Counted from the stretch's first letter, positions 1 to 9,008 are shown. The stretch: 64,000 nucleotides of DNA from Tardiphaga sp. P9-11 (GCF_008329525.1 NZ_NPKQ01000002.1:682001-746000), one strand, 5' to 3'. Translations and numbers: made by a program. Notes: a model not told the origin generated them from the sequence alone.

Positions 1-1119
1 TATCACGGCCGCGAAATTCTCCGCGCTGGCCTGATCCCGGATGACCTGATCTTCCAGAACCCGGTGTTCCGTCCGGAGATGAACGGCCAGGACGTCCCCC
101 ACGACGTCTATGTGCATATCGCCGGCATCGACATTGTCCGGACCAATCCGGACGAATTCTTCGTCCTCGAAGACAATGCCCGCACGCCCTCCGGCGTCTC
201 CTACATGCTGGAGAACCGCGAGATCATGATGCGGCTATTCCCGGATCTGTTCGCGCGGCATCGCGTCGCGCCGGTCGAGAAATATCCAGACGAACTACTG
301 TCCTGCCTGCGCTCCGTCGCACCACGCTCGGCCTCCACGGAGCCGACCGTCGCGCTGATGACACCCGGCGTCTACAACTCGGCCTACTACGAACACTCGT
401 TCCTCGCCGACAAGCTCGGCGTCGAACTGGTCGAGGGCCGCGACCTTATCGTCAAGAACGACGAAGTCTTCATGCGCACCACCGAAGGGCTCAAACGCGT
501 CGACGTGATCTATCGCCGCGTCGATGACGACTTCCTAGATCCCCTCACCTTCCGTCCGGATTCAGCGCTCGGCGTGCCCGGCCTGATGTCCGCCTATATG
601 GCCGGCAACGTCACGCTGGCCAACGCGGTCGGCACTGGTATCGCCGATGACAAGGCGATCTACAGCTACATGCCGGAAGTGGTGAAGTTCTATCTCGGCG
701 AAGAGCCCATCCTGAAGAATGTGCCGACCTGGCGCTGTCGCGAAGCGGGCGATCTCGCTTATGTGCTCGATCACTTAAGCGAACTCGTCGTCAAGGAAGT
801 CCACGGCTCCGGCGGTTACGGCATGCTGATCGGGCCGGCCGCCACCAAGGCCACCATCGAAGCGTTCCGCGACAAGCTGAAGCGCGAGCCGGAAGGCTTC
901 ATTGCGCAGCCGACGCTGGCGCTGTCGACCTGCCCGACCTGCACCGAGTCGGGTCTCGCGCCGCGGCACGTCGACCTTCGCCCCTTCGTGCTCACTGGCA
1001 GCAAGAGCGTGAACATTGTCGCTGGCGGCCTGACCCGCGTGGCGCTGAAGGAAGGCTCGCTGGTGGTGAATTCCAGCCAGGGCGGCGGCACCAAGGACAC
1101 GTGGATTTTGGACGAATAA
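1..1119 (+). CDS. Circularly permuted ATP-grasp protein (DUF404/DUF407), 5' partial
   Basis: The frame is open from the first base with no start, so the N-terminus lies upstream; 372 codons remain. The sequence matches the circularly permuted ATP-grasp family. An acidic block YRRVDDDFLDPL sits near codon 170, a VKEVHGSGGYGM segment (nucleotide-binding loop type) near codon 263, and the conserved C-terminal SSQGGGTKDTWIL ends the protein. ATP-grasp enzymes of this type are predicted to form amide or peptide bonds using ATP. It is followed by an alpha-E gene, a transglutaminase-like gene and an Anbu peptidase, the standard neighbourhood of this family. The substrate is unknown. Family assignment is firm; biochemical role is inference. 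Confidence 0.9.
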   Translation, partial: YHGREILRAGLIPDDLIFQNPVFRPEMNGQDVPHDVYVHIAGIDIVRTNPDEFFVLEDNARTPSGVSYMLENREIMMRLFPDLFARHRVAPVEKYPDELLSCLRSVAPRSASTEPTVALMTPGVYNSAYYEHSFLADKLGVELVEGRDLIVKNDEVFMRTTEGLKRVDVIYRRVDDDFLDPLTFRPDSALGVPGLMSAYMAGNVTLANAVGTGIADDKAIYSYMPEVVKFYLGEEPILKNVPTWRCREAGDLAYVLDHLSELVVKEVHGSGGYGMLIGPAATKATIEAFRDKLKREPEGFIAQPTLALSTCPTCTESGLAPRHVDLRPFVLTGSKSVNIVAGGLTRVALKEGSLVVNSSQGGGTKDTWILDE

Positions 1120-1181
1120 TTCTCGACATAAGCAACCGGACCTCGACCGACGACCCAATTTTCAAAGAGTAACATCCCCGC

Positions 1182-2126
1182 ATGCTGTCGCGCACCGCCG
1201 AGAACCTGTACTGGCTAGCCCGCTACGTCGAACGCGCCGAATATCTCGCGCGCACGATCGAGGCAACACTGCGCGTCACCGCGCTGCCGAACACTTATAT
1301 CGGCCAAACCAATGAATGGGACTCGGCGCTACTGACTGCCGGTGTCAGTGCGGCCTTTTACGAGATCTACGAGGAAGCCAACGAGACCAACGTCGTCGAA
1401 TATCTCTCGTTCTCGACGGCCAATCCCTCCTCGATCCGCAACTGCATCGAGGCTGCGCGGCTGAACTCGCGCTCGGTCCGCACCGCGCTGACCGGCGAGA
1501 TGTGGGACACCATCAACAGCGCGTGGCTGGAGCTGCAATCGGCCTGGAGCGGCGGCGCCAAGACACGCGAGCAGCTGGCGAATTTCTTGCGCTTCGTGCA
1601 GGAGACCTCGCTGCGCTTCGATGGCTCGGCCTACCGGACCATGCTGCGCAACGATGCCTACTGGTTCTCGCGGCTTGGCCTGCATCTGGAACGCGCCGAC
1701 AACACTGCGCGCATTCTCGATGTGAAATATCATCTGCTGCTGCCCGAGGACGAACATGTCGGAGGCCCGCTCGACTACTATCAGTGGACCTCGATCCTGC
1801 GCTCGGTCTCGGCGCTGACGGCCTATCACTGGGTCTATCGCGAGACACTGAAGCCGTGGCTGATCGCCGACCTCCTGATCCTCAACGACACGCTGCCGCG
1901 CTCGCTGGCGAGCTGCTATGGCAACCTCGTCCGCAATCTCGACCAGATCGGCGTGTCCTACGGCCGTCAGGGCGCAGCGCAGCGCCACGCCCGCGGCGTC
2001 CGAAACCGCCTCGAACACAGCAACATGCAGGATATTTTCCAGCATGGGTTGCATGAATTCATCCAGGAATTCATTGCAGATAACAGCCGTCTGGGCGACA
2101 TCATCGCCAAACAATACCTGATTTGA
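1182..2126 (+). CDS. Alpha-E domain protein (DUF403)
   Basis: A 314-residue all-helical protein starting MLSRTAENLYWLARYVER, the characteristic alpha-E N-terminus. No signal peptide or membrane segment is visible. Alpha-E proteins are nearly always encoded beside or fused to circularly permuted ATP-grasp proteins and are thought to act with them, but no activity has been assigned that I know of. The gene lies 62 bp after the ATP-grasp gene and 144 bp before the transglutaminase-like gene on the same strand. The ATG at 1182 is the natural start because the conserved N-terminus begins there. Family is certain; function is not known. Confidence 0.9.
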   Translation: MLSRTAENLYWLARYVERAEYLARTIEATLRVTALPNTYIGQTNEWDSALLTAGVSAAFYEIYEEANETNVVEYLSFSTANPSSIRNCIEAARLNSRSVRTALTGEMWDTINSAWLELQSAWSGGAKTREQLANFLRFVQETSLRFDGSAYRTMLRNDAYWFSRLGLHLERADNTARILDVKYHLLLPEDEHVGGPLDYYQWTSILRSVSALTAYHWVYRETLKPWLIADLLILNDTLPRSLASCYGNLVRNLDQIGVSYGRQGAAQRHARGVRNRLEHSNMQDIFQHGLHEFIQEFIADNSRLGDIIAKQYLI

Positions 2127-2130
2127 GCTA

Positions 2131-2222
2131 GCGCGTTTTCAAGCGAAGTGGATGCCGGTTCGCGTGAAGAAAACGCGTCAAAAATAAGGAGCTGGAGCCT
2201 TCGTTCCGATTTCATCGGAACG
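2131..2222. repeat. Intergenic palindromic repeat of Bradyrhizobium type
   Basis: The gap between the alpha-E and transglutaminase genes holds two palindromes. CGCGTTTTC (2132-2140) pairs with GAAAACGCG (2169-2177), enclosing GCGAAGTGGATGCCGGTTCG. CGTTCCGAT (2202-2210) pairs with ATCGGAACG (2214-2222) across a 3-base loop. The composition resembles a dispersed intergenic element I associate with Bradyrhizobium-type genomes, and related sequence recurs at 8787-8868. It could act as a transcript-processing or attenuating hairpin inside the cassette. Confidence 0.55.
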
Positions 2223-2270
2223 TAAAAAGCTCTAGCGTCCCGGCCCATCTGCAGATTCGGACACGTTACC

Positions 2271-3113
2271 ATGCGCCTGCGTATCGCCCATTCGACCACC
2301 TATCGCTACGAGCCGCCGGCGTCGGGCGTGATCCAGATTCTGCGGATGACACCGGGCAGCCATGACGGCCAGTATGTCGCCGAGTGGCAGATCGACGTTT
2401 CCACGGATTCCCGCCTCGATCTGCATGAGGATGCGTTCGGCAACGTCACTCATGTGCTGACCCATGGGCCGATCGCCGACCTCACGGTGACCGTAGAAGG
2501 CTTGATCGAGACCCAGGACACCGGCGGCGTTCTGAAGGGCACTGATGAGCGCTTTCCACCGAGTTTCTTTCTGCGCCAAACCGATCTGACCGACGCCAGC
2601 ACAGCGATGCAGGCCTTTGCCAAAGACCTCGCGCCCAGCGCCGAGACCGACGTGCTCGGTTTCCTGCATGCGCTGATGATGGCCATCAACGAACACATGA
2701 CCTTCGACATCGATCCGACCAGCACCGGCACATCGGCCAGCGAGGCCTTCATCGGCAAGCGCGGAGTCTGCCAGGATTACGCGCATATCTTCATCGCCTG
2801 CGCCCGCTCGGCCGGCGTCCCTGCCCGCTTCGTCTCCGGGCACTTCTGGCGCGCCGATGGCGAGAGCAACCAGCAGGCAGGGCATGCCTGGGCCGAAGCT
2901 TATGTCCCGAATCTCGGCTGGGTCGGATTCGATCCCGCCAATGCCATCTGCACCACCGATGCCCATGCCCGCATCGCCATCGGCCTGGATTACCTTGGTG
3001 CAGCCCCCGTTCGCGGCACCCGCTATGGCGGCGGCACGGAAACGCTCACCGTGGCCGTCAATGTCGATCAGGCCGGCAGTCGCGGCCAGTCCCAATCGCA
3101 AAGCCAGTCCTGA
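2271..3113 (+). CDS. Transglutaminase-like protein of the Anbu cassette
   Basis: A 280-residue protein with an N-terminal beta domain (MRLRIAHSTTYRYEPPA, typical of bacterial transglutaminase-like N regions) and a papain-fold core. The triad is visible: Cys167 in GVCQDYAH, His in GHAWAEAYV about 38 residues later, and Asp in GFDPANA. It has no signal peptide, so it is probably cytoplasmic. Such proteins may cleave or form isopeptide bonds. In this cassette it is predicted to process the product of the ATP-grasp ligase. The C-terminus ends in a short Gln/Ser tract (QSQSQSQS) encoded by a degenerate repeat. Start chosen at the ATG where family similarity begins. Confidence 0.9.
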   Translation: MRLRIAHSTTYRYEPPASGVIQILRMTPGSHDGQYVAEWQIDVSTDSRLDLHEDAFGNVTHVLTHGPIADLTVTVEGLIETQDTGGVLKGTDERFPPSFFLRQTDLTDASTAMQAFAKDLAPSAETDVLGFLHALMMAINEHMTFDIDPTSTGTSASEAFIGKRGVCQDYAHIFIACARSAGVPARFVSGHFWRADGESNQQAGHAWAEAYVPNLGWVGFDPANAICTTDAHARIAIGLDYLGAAPVRGTRYGGGTETLTVAVNVDQAGSRGQSQSQSQS

Positions 3114-3247
3114 ACAACCTCAAATTGGCGTGTCGAGGTTGCCCGGCTGAGGTCCACCGCGTAAGACGCTTTCCTGTATTATTCTGGAGCGCGACCGGAC
3201 GCAAACAGCGGTGCACTTTTGCTGATCGCGCTCGCAAGGGACTGACG

Positions 3248-3994
3248 ATGACCTATTGCTGCGGAATTCTCGTCAAGGACGGCCTGGTGATGATCGCGGA
3301 CACGCGCACCAATGCCGGACTCGACAACATCTCGACCTTCCGCAAGCTGCACATCTTCAACCAGCCCGGCGACCGCATCATGGCCGTGGCCTCCGCCGGC
3401 AATCTGGCGATCAGCCAGTCGGTGCTCTCCACCCTGAGCGAAGGGCAGGAGAATCCAGCGACCGGCGAATTGGAAACCCTGCTGAACGCGCCGACGATGT
3501 TTCAGGCCGCGCAGCGCATCGGCCGCGCGATCCGGCACGTCAACGCCAGCGAGGGCAAAGCGCTCGAGGCCGAGGACATCAATTTCGATGTCTCGTTCCT
3601 GTTCGGCGGCCAGATCAGGGGCGCCAAGATGCGGCTGTTCATGGTCTACCCGGCCGGCAACTTCATCGAATGCACGGTAGATACGCCCTATCTCCAAATC
3701 GGCGAGCACAAGTACGGCAAGCCTGTGCTCGACCGCGCGATGCATTACGATGTCGAACTCTATGAGGCGCTCAAGACCGGCCTGATCTCGATGGACTCGA
3801 CCATGCGCTCCAATATTGGCGTCGGCCTGCCGATCGATGTGCTGGTGGTACGCACCGATGTCTGCGATGCCGATCTCAACCACCGTATCGAAGCAGGCGA
3901 ACCCTATTTTCACGACCTGCGCTCGCGCTGGTCGGCAGCATTGCGCGCGGCACATCAAAACATTCCGCGCCCGCCCTACAAGAAAGACAATTGA
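3248..3994 (+). CDS. Anbu proteasome-type peptidase (ancestral beta subunit)
   Basis: A 248-residue Ntn-hydrolase starting MTYCCGILVKDGLVMIADTR. After Met removal Thr becomes residue 1, the expected proteasome-type nucleophile; ADTRT and ASAGNLAISQS are conserved core segments. This is the Anbu family, related to HslV and the 20S beta subunit. The frame is open further upstream, but the ATG at 3248 is required to expose the Thr and is the usual family start. No partner unfoldase is encoded nearby. It closes the ATP-grasp, alpha-E, transglutaminase set, and its last bases overlap the next gene, suggesting co-translation. Confidence 0.92.
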   Translation: MTYCCGILVKDGLVMIADTRTNAGLDNISTFRKLHIFNQPGDRIMAVASAGNLAISQSVLSTLSEGQENPATGELETLLNAPTMFQAAQRIGRAIRHVNASEGKALEAEDINFDVSFLFGGQIRGAKMRLFMVYPAGNFIECTVDTPYLQIGEHKYGKPVLDRAMHYDVELYEALKTGLISMDSTMRSNIGVGLPIDVLVVRTDVCDADLNHRIEAGEPYFHDLRSRWSAALRAAHQNIPRPPYKKDN

Positions 3995-4524
3995 GCGCGG
4001 CCGCGATGACCGCAGCTCCGATGAAATGGCGCATCATGACGGAGGCAGACCTGCCGTCAGTCCTCGCCATCGCCGATGCCGTTCATCCCGATTTTCCCGA
4101 AGATGAGGTTGTGTTCGCGAACCGCCTGACACTGCATCCAAGCGGTTGCGCCGTGCTCGAAGCCCAGGACGGGGTTAAGGGTTACATCATCAGCCATCCC
4201 TGGCAGTTCAAGACGCCGCCGGCACTAAACAGCCTGCTGACGATACCCGCTTTGCCATCTACTTATTACATTCACGACCTTGCTCTGCTGCCCGAGACCC
4301 GCAGATCCGGCGCGGCGACCATGGCCGTTGACATGATGGCGGCACATGCCAGGCTGATGCAATTGCCCAATATGACGCTTGTTGCCGTCAACAATTCAGT
4401 TCATTTTTGGCAGCGGCACGCTTTCACCATCATCCGCGATTCCGAACTGGATCAGAAACTGCAAAGCTACGGCGACAACGCACGTTTCATGGTCCGGGAC
4501 CTCACCCAAAAAGACCTCTCGTAA
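3991..4524 (+). CDS. GNAT-family N-acetyltransferase
   Basis: About 177 residues with GNAT features: an N-terminal [21 protein letters not shown] segment and a motif-A region, [20 protein letters not shown], for acetyl-CoA binding. The TTG at 3991 overlaps the Anbu stop codon (TTGA). ATG codons at 4006 and 4021 are alternatives; 4021 (MKWRIM) matches where conserved sequence begins. The substrate cannot be read from sequence. Its tight overlap with Anbu suggests co-translation and hints at a role linked to the cassette, but it could simply be a neighbour. Confidence 0.8.
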   Translation: MSAAAMTAAPMKWRIMTEADLPSVLAIADAVHPDFPEDEVVFANRLTLHPSGCAVLEAQDGVKGYIISHPWQFKTPPALNSLLTIPALPSTYYIHDLALLPETRRSGAATMAVDMMAAHARLMQLPNMTLVAVNNSVHFWQRHAFTIIRDSELDQKLQSYGDNARFMVRDLTQKDLS

Positions 4525-4546
4525 AAAGAAAACAGGGACGAAACAG

Positions 4547-5305
4547 ATGACCAACAAGATCGCACTTGTAACCGGAGCTGGCACCGGCGTCGGCCGTGCC
4601 GCGTCGCTCGCGCTGATGAATGCCGGCTTCGTCGTCGTGCTCGCTGGCCGCCGGCTCGAACTGCTGCAAGAAACCCAGAAGCTCGGCGCGGCCACTGGCG
4701 GCAAGAGCCTTCCCGTGAGCGCCGACATGGCCGACCCCGCTTCCATCGCAGCGCTGTTCGCCAGGACCATGCAGGAGTTCGGCCGCCTCGACGTGCTGTT
4801 CAACAATGCCGGCATGGGTGCGCCTGCGATCCCCTTCGAGGATCTCGGCCTCGAGCAGTGGCAGGCCGTGGTGAACACCAACCTCACCGCGCCGTTCCTG
4901 TGCACGCAGCATGCCTTCCGCATCATGAAGGATCAGACGCCGCGCGGCGGCCGCATCATCAATAACGGCTCAATCTCCGCCCATGCGCCGCGCCCGTTCT
5001 CCGCCGCCTACACCTCGACAAAACACGCCATCACCGGCTTGACCAAGGCCAGCAATCTCGACGGCCGCGCCTATGACATCGCCGTCGGCCAGGTCGATAT
5101 CGGCAACGCCGCCACCCCCATGACCGACCGCATGGTCAACGGCCCCGGCGTGCTACAGCCCGACGGTACCTCGAAGCAGGAACCGCGCATGGACGCCAAG
5201 GCCGTCGGCGACGCCGTCGCCTATATGGCCGGTCTCCCGCTCGATGCCAACGTGCTGACTATGACGGTCATGGCAACCAAGATGCCGTTCGTCGGACGTG
5301 GCTAA
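4547..5305 (+). CDS. Short-chain dehydrogenase/reductase (SDR)
   Basis: A 252-residue classical SDR. The NAD(P) motif TGAGTGVG lies near residues 10-17, NNAGMG follows the fourth strand, and the active-site Ser and YxxxK are in [20 protein letters not shown]. The start is the ATG of [10 protein letters not shown]. It lies 22 bp downstream of the GNAT gene, so it may belong to the same transcript. Substrate unknown. It is a different subgroup from the SDR at 12124, having DARGYDI-type C-terminal sequence suggestive of Rhizobiales SDRs of unassigned function. Confidence 0.88.
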   Translation: MTNKIALVTGAGTGVGRAASLALMNAGFVVVLAGRRLELLQETQKLGAATGGKSLPVSADMADPASIAALFARTMQEFGRLDVLFNNAGMGAPAIPFEDLGLEQWQAVVNTNLTAPFLCTQHAFRIMKDQTPRGGRIINNGSISAHAPRPFSAAYTSTKHAITGLTKASNLDGRAYDIAVGQVDIGNAATPMTDRMVNGPGVLQPDGTSKQEPRMDAKAVGDAVAYMAGLPLDANVLTMTVMATKMPFVGRG

Positions 5306-5349
5306 AACGTAATTCGCCTCAGCGGCATTGCGATTGCATGACATGGGGA

Positions 5350-5373
5350 GCCGCGGCATCATCGCCGCGGTTT
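5350..5373 (+). terminator. GC hairpin with short T tract
   Basis: CCGCGGC (5351-5357) pairs with GCCGCGG (5364-5370), followed by TTTC. It sits after the SDR gene and only 11 bp before the transporter start. It could end the upstream transcript or modulate the transporter leader. The T tract is short, so confidence is moderate. Confidence 0.45.
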
Positions 5374-5383
5374 CGGGGGATTT

Positions 5384-6634
5384 ATGCTTCAGCTACAATC
5401 GGCGTTCGGCGTCATCGCACTTTTGGGGATCGCCTGGGCGCTCGGTGAAAACCGCAGCAAGGTGTCGCTGCGACAGGCCGCGATTGGTCTTGCATTGACG
5501 GTCGCCGCTGCCGTGATCCTGCTGAAGCTTCCCGTCGTTACGCGCGCCTTCAGCAGCATCAACGATGCTGTCAGCACCATCGCCGCAGCGTCGCGCGCCG
5601 GCACCTCCTTCGTGTTCGGTTATCTCGGCGGCGGCGCATTGCCGTTCGATCTTAAGAATCCCGGCGCGGATTTCGTGCTTGCGCTGCAGGCACTCCCCGT
5701 GGTGCTGGTCATCAGCGTGCTGACCAGCCTGTTGTTCTACTGGCGTATCCTGCCGCCGATCGTACGCGGCATGGCGTGGCTGCTCGAACGTACGCTCGGC
5801 ATCGGCGGCGCAGTCGGGCTGTCAACGGCCGCGAACATCTTTCTGGGCATGGTCGAGGCCCCGCTGTTCATTCGCCCGTACCTCACGCAGCTCACGCGTA
5901 GCGAACTGTTTCTGGTGATGACGGGCGGCATGGCGGGGATCGCCGGTACCGTGCTGGTGCTCTACGCCACTTTCATGGCGCCGCTGATCCCCGATGCGTC
6001 GGCACACTTCGTGATTGCTTCTGTGCTCTCGGCACCGGCTGCGATCCTTGTCAGCCTGATCATGGTGCCTGAGACGGAGGATCGTCGCACCGGTGGATTG
6101 CTCGCCAATCCGGACGCATCGGCCACGAGCACGATAGATGCGATCGTCAAGGGCACGAGTGCAGGCATCGAACTGCTCGTCAACATTATCGCCCTGCTGC
6201 TGGTCTTCGTAGCGCTGATGTATCTCATGAACGCGATCCTCATGATGATGCCAACCGTGGGAGGCAACACGCTGTCCGTGCAGCGCATGCTGGGTTACGT
6301 GATGGCACCGGTGTGCTGGCTGATGGGCCTGCCGTGGGACCAGGCGCTGACCGCGGGCTCGCTGATGGGCGTCAAGACGATCCTCAACGAGTTGATCGCC
6401 TATGTTCAATTGGCGAAGCTCGGTTCCGATGCGCTGGATGCGCGCTCGCGCCTCATCATGCTTTATGCGCTGTGCGGATTTGCAAATTTTGCCAGCCTCG
6501 GAATTATGATCGGAGGCCTGGGCACCATGGCGCCGGAACGTCGTAACGAAATCAACGCGCTCGGTGTGAAGTCGATCGTCTCGGGGACACTGACGACCTG
6601 CCTGATGGGCGCGATCGTCGGCATGCTCACCTGA
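5384..6634 (+). CDS. Concentrative nucleoside transporter (CNT/NupC family)
   Basis: A 416-residue polytopic membrane protein with about ten hydrophobic segments. CNT signatures are visible: GGGALPFD, a gate-type NIFLGMVEAPLFIRPYL segment and the C-terminal YALCGFANFASLGIMIGGLG. CNT proteins symport nucleosides with protons or sodium across the inner membrane. The length matches bacterial NupC. The gene stands alone on the plus strand and converges with the dipeptidase gene 20 bp downstream. Nucleoside specificity cannot be told from sequence. Confidence 0.9.
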   Translation: MLQLQSAFGVIALLGIAWALGENRSKVSLRQAAIGLALTVAAAVILLKLPVVTRAFSSINDAVSTIAAASRAGTSFVFGYLGGGALPFDLKNPGADFVLALQALPVVLVISVLTSLLFYWRILPPIVRGMAWLLERTLGIGGAVGLSTAANIFLGMVEAPLFIRPYLTQLTRSELFLVMTGGMAGIAGTVLVLYATFMAPLIPDASAHFVIASVLSAPAAILVSLIMVPETEDRRTGGLLANPDASATSTIDAIVKGTSAGIELLVNIIALLLVFVALMYLMNAILMMMPTVGGNTLSVQRMLGYVMAPVCWLMGLPWDQALTAGSLMGVKTILNELIAYVQLAKLGSDALDARSRLIMLYALCGFANFASLGIMIGGLGTMAPERRNEINALGVKSIVSGTLTTCLMGAIVGMLT

Positions 6635-6653
6635 GACACGCCGCCAGCGCCGG

Positions 6654-7715
6654 TCAACCGATCGTCCGCTGCAGTAGATCGAGCCAGTTGCCTGCACCGA
6701 GCTTGCCAAGCAGCGTCTCGGAATAGCCCTTGTCGCGCAAGGCCACGAACAGCGCCTGCAGGCCCGCGGCGGAGTCGATGGCCTCGGGCACCACCGCGCC
6801 GTCGAAATCCGATCCCAGCCCGACGTGATCCTCGCCGAGCTTCTCCAGCAGATAGTCGATCTGCTGCACCATCAGCTCGATGCCGGTGTCGGGCCGCATG
6901 CTGCCGTCGGGGCGCAGGAAGCAGGTCGCGAAATTCAGGCCGACCATGCCGCCGGTGTCGCGGATCGCGGCGAGCTGCTTATCGGTGAGATTGCGCGGCG
7001 ACGGGCACAGCGCATGGGCATTGGAATGGGTTGCCACCAGCGGCGCCTTCGACAGCCGCGCCACATCCCAAAAACCCTTCTCGGTGATGTGCGACAGGTC
7101 GACCAGAATCTTCAGGTAATTGCAGGCGCCGATCAACCGCTCGCCGGCCGCGGTGAGACCGTCGCCGAGATCGGGCCCGGACGGGAAGTGAAACGGCACG
7201 CCATGGCCGAAGATGTTGGTCCGGCTCCACACCGGCCCGATCGACCGCAATCCCGCCGCATAGAGAACGTCGAGGAATCTGAGCTCGGCGTCGATGGCCT
7301 CCGCGCCTTCCAGATGGACCACCACGGCCAGCGCCTTGCGCTCAATGGCGGACCGGATTTCGGCGGTGGTGGTGCAGATCGCCACCGCGCCTGCGGAAGC
7401 GCGTTCGAGCTGCAGCAGGATGGCCAGTTCGGCAACGACGGAATTGCGCGCCTCGTCCATCGTCAGCGGCTCGGGAAGCGGCACGGCGTAGCGTCCGCCC
7501 GTCATCTGCGCCATGAATCCCGACGAAGCCTGAGCCGCCGGCGAATATAGCGCGAACAGCCCGCCGACGAACGCGCCGGCCTTCGCCTTCGGCAGGTCGA
7601 TGTGACCGGCGGCTTCCCCGATCAGGAAGTCGGATACCGGATCGTGCGATTGCGATTTGTACAGCCGTAGCAGCACATCGTTGTGACCGTCGAAAACCGG
7701 AACGGATGCAGTCAT
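6654..7715 (-). CDS. Membrane dipeptidase (renal dipeptidase family, M19)
   Basis: A 353-residue amidohydrolase-fold peptidase. Metal ligands are recognisable: HxD in FDGHNDVLLRL (His11, Asp13), the bridging Glu in VVHLEGAEAID, His in VATHSNAHAL, and the Asp of GLGSDFDGA. The family hydrolyses dipeptides, including L-D and D-D forms in some members. No signal peptide is evident, so a cytoplasmic location is likely, unlike the mammalian enzyme. It is the first of three minus-strand genes that need not be one operon, since 101 bp separates it from the cupin gene. Confidence 0.9.
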   Translation of the reverse strand: MTASVPVFDGHNDVLLRLYKSQSHDPVSDFLIGEAAGHIDLPKAKAGAFVGGLFALYSPAAQASSGFMAQMTGGRYAVPLPEPLTMDEARNSVVAELAILLQLERASAGAVAICTTTAEIRSAIERKALAVVVHLEGAEAIDAELRFLDVLYAAGLRSIGPVWSRTNIFGHGVPFHFPSGPDLGDGLTAAGERLIGACNYLKILVDLSHITEKGFWDVARLSKAPLVATHSNAHALCPSPRNLTDKQLAAIRDTGGMVGLNFATCFLRPDGSMRPDTGIELMVQQIDYLLEKLGEDHVGLGSDFDGAVVPEAIDSAAGLQALFVALRDKGYSETLLGKLGAGNWLDLLQRTIG

Positions 7716-7816
7716 GAGATACTCGTTGAGGGCCAGGGCAGCGACGGGCTCAGCATAGCTGATTCAACGCCACTGCGACGCGCGAACAAGGCACGCGTCG
7801 CATTTCCGCACGCGAA

Positions 7817-8362
7817 CTACCGGACTTCCACCGTCTTGAATTCCGCCGGCAGGATCACTTCAAGCAATTCGCAATTGTCGGAGTAATCGCGGATCAGATG
7901 CCTGATGCGCGGCGGCTGGGTCCAACTGCTCCCCTGGCGCATCAATGTCTCGCCCTCGCCCTCCATATAAGTCTTCACCCAGCCGTTCAGCACATAGACC
8001 AGCTGAAACTCGGCATCGTGATAGTGAAGCTTGGAGACCTCTTTCGGATCGCAAGGTCCGATCAGCCGAATGACATGCGCGTGCGCCAAACCGCCAGTCG
8101 CCGCAGCGACGCCGAGATCGCGATACTTCGCGTAGGCACGCAGGCCGTCGCCGAGAAATGCTTCTTCCTGATAGTGACTTATCGCGACGCGCTGCTTGCG
8201 GCGCGGGCCGGGTTTCGCCGCGGCCTTGGCGGCAGCTTTTGTACTCGCCTTGGCCGGCTTACCAACAGCGAGCTTCTTTGCTGCATTCGCTGCCTGTGTC
8301 GCAGGCTTCTTCGTCGCAGCCGTTTTCACCGCGCTCTTTGACGTTCGCTTCAGCTTCGCCAT
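7817..8362 (-). CDS. Cupin-domain protein with a Lys/Ala-rich histone-like tail
   Basis: 181 residues if started at MAKLKRTSK (ATG at 8362); the frame could extend 11 codons upstream, but the tail composition starts here. Residues 1-58 are almost only Lys, Ala, Thr, Pro and Arg, resembling histone H1 or phasin/HU tails. Residues about 60-181 form a cupin barrel: KLHYHDAEFQLVYVLNGWVK carries the metal-binding HxH and the later conserved Glu/Asp, and IRHLIRDYSDNCELLEV forms the second motif. The basic tail suggests nucleic-acid or polyanion binding. The ligand of the cupin is unknown. Confidence 0.8.
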   Translation of the reverse strand: MAKLKRTSKSAVKTAATKKPATQAANAAKKLAVGKPAKASTKAAAKAAAKPGPRRKQRVAISHYQEEAFLGDGLRAYAKYRDLGVAAATGGLAHAHVIRLIGPCDPKEVSKLHYHDAEFQLVYVLNGWVKTYMEGEGETLMRQGSSWTQPPRIRHLIRDYSDNCELLEVILPAEFKTVEVR

Positions 8363-8469
8363 GTCGTGTTTCCCACCCGGCGCAATGCCTAACAAACGGC
8401 CAGCGCGCGTGGGAACCTAGCTGTAGTTCAGCACACCGGCAATTCATCCGGCGCGTTGAATGTATTGGA

Positions 8470-8754
8470 TCAGTGCAACCGGAAGACGCCATCCACGGCG
8501 CGGAGTTCAGCCGGCTTGATCAGTTTCGAATGCGCGACTGTAACCGCAAACAGTGGCCCATCGAGCTTCTGCTGCCAGAAGTCGAGGAAGTCCTTCAGCG
8601 CGGGAAATTTCGGAAACAGATCGTAGTTCTGCCAGACATAGGTTTGCAGCAGCGAGGGATGGTCGGGCATGCGATAGAGGATCTGCGCCGTCGTCAGTCC
8701 GTAGCCAAGCACCTGCTTTCTGAAATCGTCAGAAGCTGCATTTCTCGAGACCAT
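8470..8754 (-). CDS. usg: Usg family protein
   Basis: A 94-residue protein of the Usg family, conserved in alphaproteobacteria; the core is YGLTTAQILYRMPDHPSLLQ and FLDFWQ. The start is ATG at 8754 (MVSRNAA): a clear ribosome site GGAGG lies 6 bases upstream, whereas the upstream in-frame TTG would sit on top of it. Function is not established; the name comes from a gene first noted near tryptophan synthase-type loci in rhizobia. It is 107 bp downstream of the cupin start on the same strand. Confidence 0.85.
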   Translation of the reverse strand: MVSRNAASDDFRKQVLGYGLTTAQILYRMPDHPSLLQTYVWQNYDLFPKFPALKDFLDFWQQKLDGPLFAVTVAHSKLIKPAELRAVDGVFRLH

Positions 8755-8786
8755 GTTCAACCTCCATGGACAGAGCGCATTCGGCT

Positions 8787-8868
8787 AAGTGGATTCCGGT
8801 TTGACGTCGAACTTCGCTCTGCTCTCCTGTGACCGTGCTGACTGCAGCGAACCGGCTTCCACTTCGCC
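8787..8868. repeat. Inverted pair of repeat fragments
   Basis: AAGTGGATTCCGGTTT (8787-8802) and GAACCGGCTTCCACTTCGCC (8849-8868) are inverted relative to each other, and both resemble the GCGAAGTGGATGCCGGTTCG core at about 2141-2163. This looks like a decayed copy of the same dispersed intergenic element, in the 420-bp gap between usg and groES. Confidence 0.5.
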
Positions 8869-8953
8869 CATGACAACACGATGCATGAAATGTGACGCAA
8901 GCAACGTCCTCATCACAAGCTTAAAAGTTTAATAATGTATTGAAAACCGAATG

Positions 8954-8980
8954 TTAGCAGCCACTTACCGCGGGTGCTAA
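8954..8980 (+). promoter_or_regulatory. CIRCE-like element 1 (HrcA operator candidate)
   Basis: TTAGCAGCC (8954-8962), 9-base spacer, GGGTGCTAA (8972-8980). The CIRCE consensus is TTAGCACTC-N9-GAGTGCTAA; this copy matches 7/9 and 8/9 in the arms with the exact spacer length. It lies about 195 bp before groES, which makes it the distal of two such sites. Confidence 0.7.
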
Positions 8981-9008
8981 CGGGCCTGTCTACCGCTATT
9001 CACGGTTC

